Under the pieces are notes generated by a model. The model did not search any database and was not told where the DNA came from. It worked only from the letters and a program-made list of their open reading frames with translations. The position numbers and the translations under genes were made by a program. This document shows, one piece after another, positions 1 to 7,328 of a stretch of 19,011 bases of DNA (position 1 is the stretch's first letter; each line of letters opens with the position of its first letter). The DNA comes from Ilumatobacteraceae bacterium (GTDB taxonomy: Bacteria; Actinomycetota; Acidimicrobiia; Acidimicrobiales; Ilumatobacteraceae): the NCBI GenBank assembly GCA_030727685.1, contig JANRBC010000064.1, positions 7,537 to 26,547 of the forward strand, written 5' to 3'.

Positions 1-694
1 TGATCACATTGGGGTCTGCGAGAAGCTCGCGACCAGAACCCGTATACGCATTCTTCCCCTGATCAAGTACGTAAGCCCGATCTGCCACCTGCAAGCACCG
101 ACGCGCATTTTGCTCCACCATCAGAATGGCGATTCCTCCGGCATTGATCTTTTTGCACTGAACGAATACTTCATCTTGTAAGACCGGTGACAGACCTGCA
201 GAAGGTTCGTCGAGAAGAAGCAGTTTGGGTTGCATCATCAATGCCCGACCCATTGCCACCATTTGACGTTCACCGCCCGAAAGCGAACCAGCTTTTACTG
301 CAGCTCGATCGAGCAACCGAGGAAACAGGTTCGTCACATACTCAAACCGACTTTTGAAATTACTTGGCTTTAAGAAACAGCCCATTTCCAAATTCTCTGT
401 GACAGTCAAACTCGGAAACACATTGCGATTCTGGGGCACGTATCCGACCCCACGCTCAACAAGCTCGTGCGACATGTAACCAGTGATATCGGTTTCTCCA
501 AGCAGCACTGAACCACTACGCACCGAACATTCGCCAAGAATTGCTTTTAATACGGTCGACTTTCCTGCTCCATTTGGGCCGATGATGCCAACGAACTCGC
601 CTTCCGAAACTGTCACGTTGCAACCATTGAGAATGTTCACTTCAGGTATATAACCTGCGACTAGTTCATGAACATTGAGCGCATCGTTACTCAT
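1..694 (-). CDS. livF: Branched-chain amino acid ABC transporter ATP-binding protein LivF (C-terminus cut by window edge)
   Basis: One of two ATPase subunits of a LivFGHM-type importer; it acts on the cytoplasmic face and couples ATP hydrolysis to uptake. My own translation of the reverse strand from the ATG at 694 is open for 231 codons to the window edge. It shows Walker A GPNGAGKST (residues 39-47), Q-loop VPQNRNVFPSLTVTENL (about 86-102), signature LSGGE (about 138-142), Walker B LLLLDEP (about 158-164) and the VEQNA switch region, where Gln replaces the usual His as is normal for LivF. The start is well supported: GAGGAG lies six bases upstream, and the ATG overlaps the livG stop as ATGA (691-694). 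It is the last visible gene of the ctaA-livHMGF run. Only the extreme C-terminus is missing, since LivF proteins are usually about 235-240 residues. Confidence 0.95.
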   Translation of the reverse strand, partial: MSNDALNVHELVAGYIPEVNILNGCNVTVSEGEFVGIIGPNGAGKSTVLKAILGECSVRSGSVLLGETDITGYMSHELVERGVGYVPQNRNVFPSLTVTENLEMGCFLKPSNFKSRFEYVTNLFPRLLDRAAVKAGSLSGGERQMVAMGRALMMQPKLLLLDEPSAGLSPVLQDEVFVQCKKINAGGIAILMVEQNARRCLQVADRAYVLDQGKNAYTGSGRELLADPNVI

Positions 695-1566
695 GGTCGC
701 TCCTCTAAGAGAGATTTACCTTGGTGACTGCCAAGATAAGCCTCTATGACGTGCGGATTATTGCCAATCTGTTCAGGAGTGCCTTCAGCGATCAACATTC
801 CCTCCGCCATTACGACAACCCAATCGGCAACATCGTTGACCATATCCATGTCGTGCTCAACAAATAACACGGTCATGCCATCGTCGCGCAGGCCACGGAT
901 ATGTTCATTAAGGCTCTGTTTCAATGCTGGGTTTACACCAGCCATCGGTTCATCAAGCATGACCAATCTTGGTTGTGTCATTAGTGCACGCGCCATTTCG
1001 AGCAGTTTTCGCTGACCGCCCGAGAGCGTGCCCGCATATTCGTTTCGCATATGGTCCATCTTGAAACGTGTGAGCAAAGCATCGGCTCGCTCTTCAATCT
1101 TTTTCTCTTGAGACTTCCAGACAAATGGAAGCAAACCGTTCCACCATTTTTCGCCGGCCTGGTGCATTGCGCCCAGCTTCATGTTTTCAATCACTGACAT
1201 TTTGGTCAAACTTTTCGTCAACTGAAATGTTCGAACCATACCCATGCTCGCGGTCTTGTGAGCAACCACACGGCTCATGTTGTGACCGTCGAATCGCCAC
1301 TCGCCTACGTCTGGCGTGTCAAAACCAGAGAGCAAGTTAAATAGTGTTGTTTTACCTGCTCCATTCGGGCCGATCAGGGCGGTAATTGAACCTCTTTGAA
1401 CTTCGAGATGCTTCACATCAACCGCCACGATTCCGCCGAAGTGTCGACGCACTCCATCAACGCTCAAAATTGAATCGGGCTTTTTTACTCCGGGTACTGC
1501 ATCAACTGATGCGAGGGCGGCTCGTGCGACGTTTGCGGTCTCACTATAAAGTCGGTCAGCGACCAT
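691..1566 (-). CDS. livG: Branched-chain amino acid ABC transporter ATP-binding protein LivG
   Basis: Second ATPase of the LivFGHM importer; it pairs with LivF under the LivH/LivM membrane pair. Visible motifs are Walker A GPNGAGKTT (66-74), Q-loop VRTFQLTKSLTKMSVIENM (about 111-129), signature LSGGQRKLLEMARAL (181-195), Walker B LVMLDEP (201-207, catalytic E206) and switch VEHDM (H238). The C-terminal IAEGTPEQIGNNPHVIEAYLG is typical of the family. At 291 residues it is longer than most LivG (about 255) because of a roughly 30-residue N-terminal tail before the ATPase fold. The start is still good: an AAGGAGA ribosome site sits nine bases upstream, inside the end of livM, and the two genes overlap by 11 bases. 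The tail has no motif I recognise. Substrate could be leucine/isoleucine/valine, urea or short-chain amides, which ATPase sequence cannot distinguish. Confidence 0.95.
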   Translation of the reverse strand: MVADRLYSETANVARAALASVDAVPGVKKPDSILSVDGVRRHFGGIVAVDVKHLEVQRGSITALIGPNGAGKTTLFNLLSGFDTPDVGEWRFDGHNMSRVVAHKTASMGMVRTFQLTKSLTKMSVIENMKLGAMHQAGEKWWNGLLPFVWKSQEKKIEERADALLTRFKMDHMRNEYAGTLSGGQRKLLEMARALMTQPRLVMLDEPMAGVNPALKQSLNEHIRGLRDDGMTVLFVEHDMDMVNDVADWVVVMAEGMLIAEGTPEQIGNNPHVIEAYLGSHQGKSLLEERP

Positions 1567-2560
1567 CGAGCGCCATCTCCTTGCGATTTCCGAACAAACC
1601 CTGAGGGCGATATGTCATCAACAGCATCAGTCCAAGACCCACGAACATGTAATTGACTGCCCCGACTTGTGTGCTTTGAATCAGCGTGAAATCGCCGATT
1701 CTAAGCGGGCCATTTCTTGTGATTTCCCGCAAGATGTTGTCCGAGAGTACGAACAGAATCCAAAACAGCATCGACCCAACTATTGAACCTGAAACTTTTG
1801 CTAGACCTCCAAGAACGAGCGCGGTAAGCACATAGAAGGTGACGTCGCGACTGTAGTTATCTGGTTGCACCGACCCACGGTCTAGCGAAAGCAACATACC
1901 AGCGAACATGCCGATGATTCCGCCGATAATCAGTGATTGCATTTTGTAGGCGTAGACGTTTTTGCCAAGACTTCGAACTGCGTCTTCGTCTTCACGAATG
2001 CCCTTGATCACACGTCCCCACGGGCTGCGCATCAACTGCCAAACAAGCAAAGCGAAAATGGCGATGAGTGTCCAGCCAACCAGAACGGTGATCAGCGTGT
2101 AACCACTAAATGTAAACGGCGCGAAACCGTAGGTTGATCCTGGATTGAAAGGATTCAACTCTCGGTACTCTCGACTGAAATTGCGAATGCCATCGGTGCC
2201 GCCAAAAATATCGTTGAACGTGACCGAGCGAACAAACATTCGAACTATTTCAGCCGTCGCGATGGTTACTATCGCTAAGTAATCTGCTCGCAGACGCAAA
2301 GTTGGGATACCAACTATCAGTGCCAAAATAATCACGAACACAATGCCGAGCGGAATACCCCACCAAAGTCCGACTCCGAAATACTGTGCTGTCATTCCGA
2401 GACCGTACGAGCCGCAAGCCATAAACGCAGCCTGTCCGAAGTTGACGAGACCTGTATATCCGAATTGCACATTCAGGCCTAATGCAGCGATCGCAAAATA
2501 GATGGCGTCAACGCCGACTGCGGCACGCACCGTATTTTGAAAAATCTGGTTCCAGTCCAT
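1556..2560 (-). CDS. livM: Branched-chain amino acid ABC transporter permease LivM
   Basis: Integral membrane subunit that forms the translocation path with LivH. The 334-residue protein has multiple hydrophobic spans and the family signatures GYTGLVNFGQAAFMACGSYG (about 34-53) and PTLRLRADYLAIVTIATAEI (about 86-105). The later SPWGRVIKGIREDEDAVRSLGKNVYAYK segment is the cytoplasmic coupling loop that contacts the ATPases, and RPQGLFG marks the C-terminus. No substrate-specific residue can be read. It begins one base after the livH stop; an AGAGGG sequence about ten bases upstream of the ATG supports the start. Unlike E. coli LivM there is no long N-terminal extension. Expression is presumably coupled to livH and livG through the short spacing and overlap. 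Confidence 0.94.
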   Translation of the reverse strand: MDWNQIFQNTVRAAVGVDAIYFAIAALGLNVQFGYTGLVNFGQAAFMACGSYGLGMTAQYFGVGLWWGIPLGIVFVIILALIVGIPTLRLRADYLAIVTIATAEIVRMFVRSVTFNDIFGGTDGIRNFSREYRELNPFNPGSTYGFAPFTFSGYTLITVLVGWTLIAIFALLVWQLMRSPWGRVIKGIREDEDAVRSLGKNVYAYKMQSLIIGGIIGMFAGMLLSLDRGSVQPDNYSRDVTFYVLTALVLGGLAKVSGSIVGSMLFWILFVLSDNILREITRNGPLRIGDFTLIQSTQVGAVNYMFVGLGLMLLMTYRPQGLFGNRKEMALDGR

Positions 2561-2561
2561 G

Positions 2562-3884
2562 TCAGCCGACCCTCTGACTCTTACCCAAGATTCCCTGTGG
2601 GCGAACGATCAAAACAATAATCAAGATAAATAACGCCGGGGCAACTTTCAGTTCACTCGGCACGACCAGTGATGACATTTCGACGAAAATTCCGATGAAA
2701 AATCCACCTAAGAGAGCACCGAACGCTGAACCAAGACCGCCGAGAGTGATGCCGGCGAACATCAAAAACAGAAGATCTGAACCCATAGAAAAACTAACTT
2801 GCTCATCAAGTCCTCTAAAAATGGCGCCAGTTGCCGCAAGTGCACCGCCGGCAAACCAAACTACTTTTATAACTTTGCGTGTATCGATACCTGTTGCCGA
2901 TGCCAATTGAACGTTGTCACTAACGGCCCGAATTGCTTTGCCGAGTCGAGATCGTTGCAAGAAAAGTGCAACACCTACCAAGATAATTACACCGAGAATC
3001 GCAGTTGTTAAATCGCGCGGTGTTATGCCGATTGGCCCAATCTCAATATTGACCTGCTTCGAGTAACTAGATAGCTGTTTTGTGCGTCCACCAAATTGAA
3101 ACAGATAAATATTGCGCAACATAATCGATAAGCCAACGGTTACAACGAGCTGTGAGATCAAGCCGATGCCGCGCTTGGTAAGGCGTGCGAATATTCCCCA
3201 GTTGAATAGAAGCCCGAATAAGCCACCTAAGACGATCACGACTGGGCCCGAAATCAAAATTGGAATCTCAAGTGTTACGTTAAAGAAAAATGCCATCAAG
3301 CCACCAAACGTCACCATTTCACCGTGGGCGAAATTAGTGAGTCCTGTTGTACCAAATACCAACGACAAACCGACCGAACACATCGCAATGATTATTCCCA
3401 GACGAATTCCGTCAGCGAGCCGCTGAAGAATGCGTTCAAGCTCAGTGGCGCCCGACGACGCGCCTTCGCCGGTAAAAAACGTAACTCGCTTGGTATTGGT
3501 CGTGAACAGGTCCTTAGGAATCGACACGGAGGCTTTATCAGCATCAATCAGCGTGAGATCATCAGGCAGCGTCGATGTGTCAATCGAGATTAGATAGTCA
3601 TCCCGACTCGGTACACCGATTGTGATTAAACCGGTTTCGTCCGTTATGCCCTCGCCGATTTTGGTTCCATCTGTTTTTGTAACGGTCACCGCTACCCCCG
3701 CGACGGGTGCACGACTCGTGGATCCGTCGACCAGAGTTTGATTCTGGACATTAGCAATTATTGAGTAATCATCAGATGTCGCGCCAGCAGACGATGCAAA
3801 ACCGCTAAAAAGACCAATTCCGCTGACGACTGAAAGACAGAACTTTAGAACGAGTGTCTTTACCGATCGACTATCCCCCAACAT
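2562..3884 (-). CDS. livH: LivH-type ABC permease with an N-terminal secreted carboxypeptidase-regulatory-like domain
   Basis: Partner of LivM. Residues 150-440 are a LivH permease: GIRLGIIIAMCSVGLSLVFG, then GLTNFAHGEMVTFGG (about 181-195), the coupling loop SRLGKAIRAVSDNVQLASATGI, and RPQGILG near the end. In front lies about 150 extra residues that LivH proteins normally lack (about 290-310 aa). They comprise a signal-like stretch (charged start, hydrophobic 11-30, SAGA near 35) and a segment of about 100 residues with APVAGVAVTVTKTDGTKIGE and TDETGLITIGVPSRDDYLISI, which is the strand pattern of CarboxypepD_reg/FN3-like beta-sandwiches. A linker of about 20 residues joins it to the first permease span. 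I infer the domain faces outward. Reading is continuous, so a cloning or frameshift artefact is unlikely. The start has no clear SD but follows the ctaA stop by eight bases, so it is probably read from the same mRNA. Confidence 0.9.
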   Translation of the reverse strand: MLGDSRSVKTLVLKFCLSVVSGIGLFSGFASSAGATSDDYSIIANVQNQTLVDGSTSRAPVAGVAVTVTKTDGTKIGEGITDETGLITIGVPSRDDYLISIDTSTLPDDLTLIDADKASVSIPKDLFTTNTKRVTFFTGEGASSGATELERILQRLADGIRLGIIIAMCSVGLSLVFGTTGLTNFAHGEMVTFGGLMAFFFNVTLEIPILISGPVVIVLGGLFGLLFNWGIFARLTKRGIGLISQLVVTVGLSIMLRNIYLFQFGGRTKQLSSYSKQVNIEIGPIGITPRDLTTAILGVIILVGVALFLQRSRLGKAIRAVSDNVQLASATGIDTRKVIKVVWFAGGALAATGAIFRGLDEQVSFSMGSDLLFLMFAGITLGGLGSAFGALLGGFFIGIFVEMSSLVVPSELKVAPALFILIIVLIVRPQGILGKSQRVG

Positions 3885-3892
3885 GCTGTCTA

Positions 3893-4804
3893 TCAGTCAA
3901 GCACACTATTGGGTAGAGCCGAAAGTCTTGAGCTCCAGTAAACATCAAGCGCACAAAGCCAAACAGCGACAGATGTGGCGACATGAATTGCAACGAGCCC
4001 AATCGGCACACCAAGGAAATACTGCAGGTAACCAATCGCGCCTTGAAACAAAACAACAGCAGCGAATCGTTTGAGCGGACGCATCAAAAGTTTTTTTACC
4101 TCAATATTTTTTCTGGTCATGTGTAATGAAACCAACAAGACACCCACAGTCAACCAAACAAACGCACTATGCGTGCGAACTATTGTCGGCATTGCGAAGC
4201 CGAGTCTTACAGCGGTCTCGTCGCCAGCGTGTGGTCCAGAGCCAGTGACGAGGGTGCCGGTTACTACCGCTGCCCCAGTCGCCACTAAAAGTGTTTTGAC
4301 AATCTTTTCGATCGGTTGGCCTTTAAGAAGCGGTTCTCCGCGCGGGGCGACCTCGTCTGTGGTTCGAAAAATACTGGCATGACGAACCAGCATGTAGGCA
4401 GTCGTCATCAGAAAAATAGACACAAGAAAATGAGCGATGTTTGAAAACGGATTTAGCCCTGTCCAAACAACGATTGCACCGATTATCACTTGCATCATCA
4501 CTCCGGCAACAAGCACGATCGACATCGCGATCAAGTCACGTCGCTTGGGTTTGAGTCGAAGCGACAACAAGACGCACAAAATAACTGATGCGGCGACTAC
4601 CCCGGTGAAAAGTCGATTGATCTGTTCAATTGCTGCATGTGTAGACGAGACGTCGATGAATTTGCTCTCGCTGCATTGAGGCCAATCGGCGCATCCAAGC
4701 CCAGATCCAGTAAGCCTTACGAGAGATCCAGTGATGATAATCAAATAGAGAGCGACAAAAGCCCCCTGAGTCGCCCGCAAATAACCCCGATGTGAAACTC
4801 TCAA
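3893..4804 (-). CDS. ctaA: Heme A synthase (CtaA/COX15 family)
   Basis: Membrane enzyme that oxidises the C8 methyl of heme O to a formyl group, giving heme A for aa3-type cytochrome c oxidase. The 303-residue protein has eight likely membrane spans in two four-helix halves. Visible motifs: GSLVRLTGSGLGCADWPQC (26-44) with the Cys38/Cys44 pair on the first outer loop; the catalytic Glu60 in IEQINR; candidate heme-ligand histidines H125 (NIAHF), H212 (RTHSAF) and H274 (AIHVA); and VTGSGPHAGDE (186-196). The first-half ExxHR motif reads EQINR, with Asn at the His position; I believe this is usual for actinobacterial members but could not check. The start is TTG, the only one before an in-frame stop at 4817-4819, so the N-terminus is well bounded. 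It is divergent from the TetR gene and upstream of livH by eight bases. No other oxidase-assembly gene is nearby. Confidence 0.93.
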   Translation of the reverse strand: MRVSHRGYLRATQGAFVALYLIIITGSLVRLTGSGLGCADWPQCSESKFIDVSSTHAAIEQINRLFTGVVAASVILCVLLSLRLKPKRRDLIAMSIVLVAGVMMQVIIGAIVVWTGLNPFSNIAHFLVSIFLMTTAYMLVRHASIFRTTDEVAPRGEPLLKGQPIEKIVKTLLVATGAAVVTGTLVTGSGPHAGDETAVRLGFAMPTIVRTHSAFVWLTVGVLLVSLHMTRKNIEVKKLLMRPLKRFAAVVLFQGAIGYLQYFLGVPIGLVAIHVATSVAVWLCALDVYWSSRLSALPNSVLD

Positions 4805-4825
4805 AGCAACCCAACCTTAGGTCGC

Positions 4826-4854
4826 ATTTTGATCAATGTGGTTAGCCGGCTCAA
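4826..4854 (-). promoter_or_regulatory. Possible ctaA-liv promoter, with a TTGATCAA palindrome at 4829-4836
   Basis: On the minus strand, TTGAGC (4849-4854), a 17-base spacer, then CAAAAT (4826-4831) fits a weak sigma-70-like promoter for ctaA. The spacer length is ideal but each box matches only four of six consensus bases. An 8-base palindrome TTGATCAA (4829-4836) overlaps the -10 box and could be a half-size operator for the divergent TetR regulator. A competing candidate is TAAGGT at 4814-4819, nine bases before the TTG start. None is decisive. Confidence 0.28.
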
Positions 4855-5938
4855 GTGTGAGTATCGTGCGCAGGTAGTGAAAAAAGAAACGGTCGAGAAG
4901 CGTCGCATTGAGATTCTTGAGGCTACCTGCGATGTCGTGATTGAACGCGGCTTCGCCGGAACCCGGGTTGCAGATGTTGCAAAAAAACTCGGCGTTTCCA
5001 ATAGTTTGATTCACTACCACTTCGCATCTAAAGAAGAACTTCTGGCGGCCGCATTTGAGCATTACGCCCGAAAAGATTTGGTCGATATGCAGCACGACAG
5101 CGATTCAGCACCAACGTGTGTAGCGAAGCTTTGGCGTCTGATCGAAAGTTATGTACCTGAAGGTAGCGATGACGTTGAATGGATGATTTGGATTGATGCC
5201 TGGGGGGAAGCGCTTAGAAATCCAAAAATGAAACCGATTAGCCAACAACTTGATGAACAGTCCATTGCTGTTTTTGAAAAGGTTCTGCGGGCAGGCAATG
5301 AAGCAGGTGAATTTCATTGTGTGCACCCTCGAGAATCAGCAACGCGAATCTCAGGCTTAATCGACGGTTTGGCGGTTCAGTACGCCGCCCATGAAGGTGT
5401 TCTAAAACGCAAAGAGTTCATTCGACTAATGCGACAGTTGGCAGCCGCCGAGACAGGCTTATCACCTGATGACATCCGCGATTCACGGCGCAATTCGAAA
5501 GCGAACAATACAAGTGGCCGACGTGCGGCGGACGAAGGTCCGAGTCCAGCATCGTTAGCCACAGAATTTGATTTACGACAATTATTCAGCAATTACAGCG
5601 ATGCATTGAGTAGTGGTGACTTAGAACGAATAGGTCAATATTTCGCCGAAGATGCGAAAATTAGCGTGAACGGCGCTTTGGTTGCGAGCACGACGTCCGA
5701 AATCAATAATCTCTATTCAGAAAGTCAATCTGGAAATCAGCGAACGATTGAGATTCCCCTGATAATGGCTTTCTTTGCCGACGAAGGCAACGGCACCGCA
5801 CACGGAAATTTGATGGTCGAATCTCGATTATTTAAGCCTGGCGACAAAACTGTTGTGCAGATCTTCAAGATCGTTGATACTTACAAGCGCACCTCTTCGG
5901 GCTGGCGATGCAGCGATCGACAGCGAAACTACTTTTAA
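4829..5938 (+). CDS. TetR/AcrR-family regulator fused to a C-terminal NTF2/SnoaL-like domain
   Basis: DNA-binding regulator. Residues about 24-80 are the TetR N-terminal domain, with helix-turn-helix GTRVADVAKKLGVSNSLIHY followed by HFASKEELL. Residues about 80-215 form a helical ligand/dimer domain of BetI/TetR_C_6 appearance (WMIWIDAWGEALRNP, SGLIDGLAVQYA). Normal TetR proteins end near 200 residues. Here a polar linker (about 215-247) leads to about 122 residues (248-369) resembling an NTF2-like/SnoaL domain: an opening helix LFSNYSDALSSGDLERIGQY, then FAEDAKISVNG, strands, and a final TSSGWRCSDRQRNYF. The reading frame is continuous. The outermost start is TTG at 4829 with AGG seven bases before it; a GTG at 4877 gives a more usual TetR N-terminus (353 aa) and has TATCGT nine bases upstream. 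It is divergent from ctaA and one base before the methyltransferase gene. Ligand and targets are unknown. Confidence 0.87.
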   Translation: MINVVSRLKCEYRAQVVKKETVEKRRIEILEATCDVVIERGFAGTRVADVAKKLGVSNSLIHYHFASKEELLAAAFEHYARKDLVDMQHDSDSAPTCVAKLWRLIESYVPEGSDDVEWMIWIDAWGEALRNPKMKPISQQLDEQSIAVFEKVLRAGNEAGEFHCVHPRESATRISGLIDGLAVQYAAHEGVLKRKEFIRLMRQLAAAETGLSPDDIRDSRRNSKANNTSGRRAADEGPSPASLATEFDLRQLFSNYSDALSSGDLERIGQYFAEDAKISVNGALVASTTSEINNLYSESQSGNQRTIEIPLIMAFFADEGNGTAHGNLMVESRLFKPGDKTVVQIFKIVDTYKRTSSGWRCSDRQRNYF

Positions 5939-5939
5939 C

Positions 5940-7118
5940 ATGATGCCAGAATCATCGATTGAGGAAATTCAAGAAATAGTCAGTGACCCAAATCGATTGG
6001 TCCGAGCAATTTTCTCTGGCCGTCGTCGCAATATGCAACCCATATATGAAAAGATCGAACTGCGACCAGTAAAACTGCACGACAAACTTTTGCTGCAAAT
6101 GATCACAGTGCAAGAGTCAAAGTCAAGAACTACAAATTTAGATTTTGAAGCTTTCAATTGTCTTGAGATGCTCGAATCTGGTTTTGCAAACTGTCTGGTT
6201 GAATCAGTCGATTTAACATTGACTATAAGGTTCACCAAAAAGGGTGGCCCTTTAATTCATCGTTCAGAGCGCAAACTTTTGCAATCAACATCTCACGATC
6301 GTCAGAAAAATCGCTTACTTGATCCGGATTCTGATTTCTTGCGCCAGATCGGTATCTCAGATCGAAACGGTCTTATCAAACCATCGATGAGAGATAAGTA
6401 CCTACAGATCGAAGAATTTCTGCGCATTCTCATGCCGACGCTTCGTGATGAAATCGCAACGGGTCGATTACAAAAACCGACCCAAGATGAGCCACTAAAT
6501 GTTTTTGACCACGGATGTGGCAACGCGTATTTGACATTCGCAGTTCATTACTTTCTGAACGAGCAAGAAATCCCAAATAAAATCATCGGAATTGACCAGC
6601 GCGACGAGAGTCGTCAACGCAACACGAAGATTGCCTCAGATTTGGGTCTAAACGACTCAATTGTCTTTCGAGCCGAAAAGATAGCCGAGTTAGGCGCCGA
6701 AAACGTCGACTTGGCGATCGCTTTACATGCCTGCGATACGGCGACAGATGACGCAATTGCCTGGTCGGTCGAGAATCACGCTCAGATTTTGTTGGTCTCC
6801 CCTTGCTGCCATCACGACTTGCAATCGCAACTGGTCAAAATTTCTGAGCCTTGGTCGATAATCACGAAAAACGGCATTTTGAAAGAGCGTCTCGGTGATA
6901 TTTTGACTGACTCTTTAAGAGCACAGATTCTTAAACTGCACGGCTATCGCACAGACATCATTGAATTCATTGGTGACGAACATACGCCTCGAAATCTTCT
7001 GATCCGAGCCGTTTTTACCAAGTCAACTAGCGAGGCCGACGAAAAGGCAAAATACCAAGAATTGTTGAATATCTGGTCAGTTAGACCCCGACTGGCCGAA
7101 CTGCTGAATTTTTCGTAG
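5940..7118 (+). CDS. SAM-dependent methyltransferase, Methyltransf_32 (GSTCD/METTL25-like) type
   Basis: Predicted cytoplasmic Rossmann-fold methyltransferase of 392 residues. Numbered from the ATG at 5940: an N-terminal region of about 180 residues without a motif I know, then motif I VFDHGCGNAYLTF (188-200), the acidic end of strand 2 in IIGIDQRD (215-222), ALHACDTATDDAI (261-273) and VSPCCHHDL (286-294). The ALHACD plus PCCHH pair is characteristic of the family PF13679, whose bacterial members are mostly uncharacterised; RNA is a plausible substrate but that is inference. An upstream in-frame TTG at 5853 would overlap the TetR gene by 86 bases and adds low-quality sequence, so I prefer the ATG one base after the TetR stop (a second ATG follows at 5943). 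No SD is visible. Probably co-transcribed with the TetR gene. Confidence 0.85.
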   Translation: MMPESSIEEIQEIVSDPNRLVRAIFSGRRRNMQPIYEKIELRPVKLHDKLLLQMITVQESKSRTTNLDFEAFNCLEMLESGFANCLVESVDLTLTIRFTKKGGPLIHRSERKLLQSTSHDRQKNRLLDPDSDFLRQIGISDRNGLIKPSMRDKYLQIEEFLRILMPTLRDEIATGRLQKPTQDEPLNVFDHGCGNAYLTFAVHYFLNEQEIPNKIIGIDQRDESRQRNTKIASDLGLNDSIVFRAEKIAELGAENVDLAIALHACDTATDDAIAWSVENHAQILLVSPCCHHDLQSQLVKISEPWSIITKNGILKERLGDILTDSLRAQILKLHGYRTDIIEFIGDEHTPRNLLIRAVFTKSTSEADEKAKYQELLNIWSVRPRLAELLNFS

Positions 7119-7139
7119 CTAGTCAGCATCAACTCAAAA

Positions 7140-7150
7140 GCCCAATGGGC
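7140..7150. repeat. Short inverted repeat GCCCA-A-TGGGC after the methyltransferase
   Basis: A perfect five-base-pair inverted repeat around a single base lies 22 bases past the methyltransferase stop. There is no T-run after it, so it is a weak candidate for a terminator. Confidence 0.4.
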
Positions 7151-7160
7151 CATACCCCTA

Positions 7161-7245
7161 GAAAGCCCACCACTGACCGTGGATTCCTATCGCCCTAGTT
7201 TTGTGGGTTTCATGGACTTTTAAAGTTTTAACCACTATTAGTGGT
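7161..7245. promoter_or_regulatory. Inverted-repeat cluster upstream of the M23 hydrolase gene (possible operators)
   Basis: This gene-free stretch holds several dyads. GAAAGCCCAC (7161-7170) can pair with GTGGGTTTC (7203-7211) with a one-base bulge. CCAC (7170-7173) and GTGG (7179-7182) flank TGACC. ACTTT-T-AAAGT spans 7216-7226. The strongest is the perfect 7+1+7 palindrome ACCACTA-T-TAGTGGT at 7231-7245. A plausible -10 box TATTTT (7254-7259) follows it, so the palindrome would sit over the -35 region, a usual place for a regulator to bind. Nothing resembling a consensus -35 box is seen, which fits a promoter needing an activator. No known riboswitch consensus was recognised. Confidence 0.45.
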
Positions 7246-7261
7246 CAAATGAATATTTTAA

Positions 7262-7327
7262 GTGAGAAATCTCTCAAGTTCTGCTGCCAAGTGCCGATCC
7301 CTTATGTGGATCTCACAAGGGAGCAAA
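7262..7327 (+). promoter_or_regulatory. Structured 5' leader of the M23 gene with a paired ribosome-binding site
   Basis: The ribosome site AAGGGAG (7317-7323) lies five bases before the ATG at 7329. Its AAGGG belongs to CACAAGGG (7314-7321), which can pair with CCCT-TA-TGTG (7299-7308), giving eight pairs with a two-base bulge and a five-base loop; this would hide the ribosome site. An alternative hairpin GATCC (7296-7300) with GGATC (7308-7312) uses some of the same bases and frees it. Upstream, GTGAGA (7262-7267) can pair locally with TCTCA (7272-7276, five pairs) or distally with TCTCAC (7311-7316). The mutually exclusive pairings are seen directly; a switching function is inference. Confidence 0.5.
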
Positions 7328-7328
7328 A

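Noticed and set aside
5853..5939. N-terminal extension of the methyltransferase from an upstream TTG
   Set aside because: It overlaps the end of the TetR fusion gene by 86 bases, has low-complexity residues typical of an out-of-frame shadow, and a paired ATG starts one base after the TetR stop.
7119..7328. Known riboswitch such as the c-di-AMP (ydaO) type upstream of the wall hydrolase
   Set aside because: I looked for the conserved ydaO-type core because it often precedes actinobacterial wall hydrolases; the sequence does not contain it. Only generic inverted repeats are visible.
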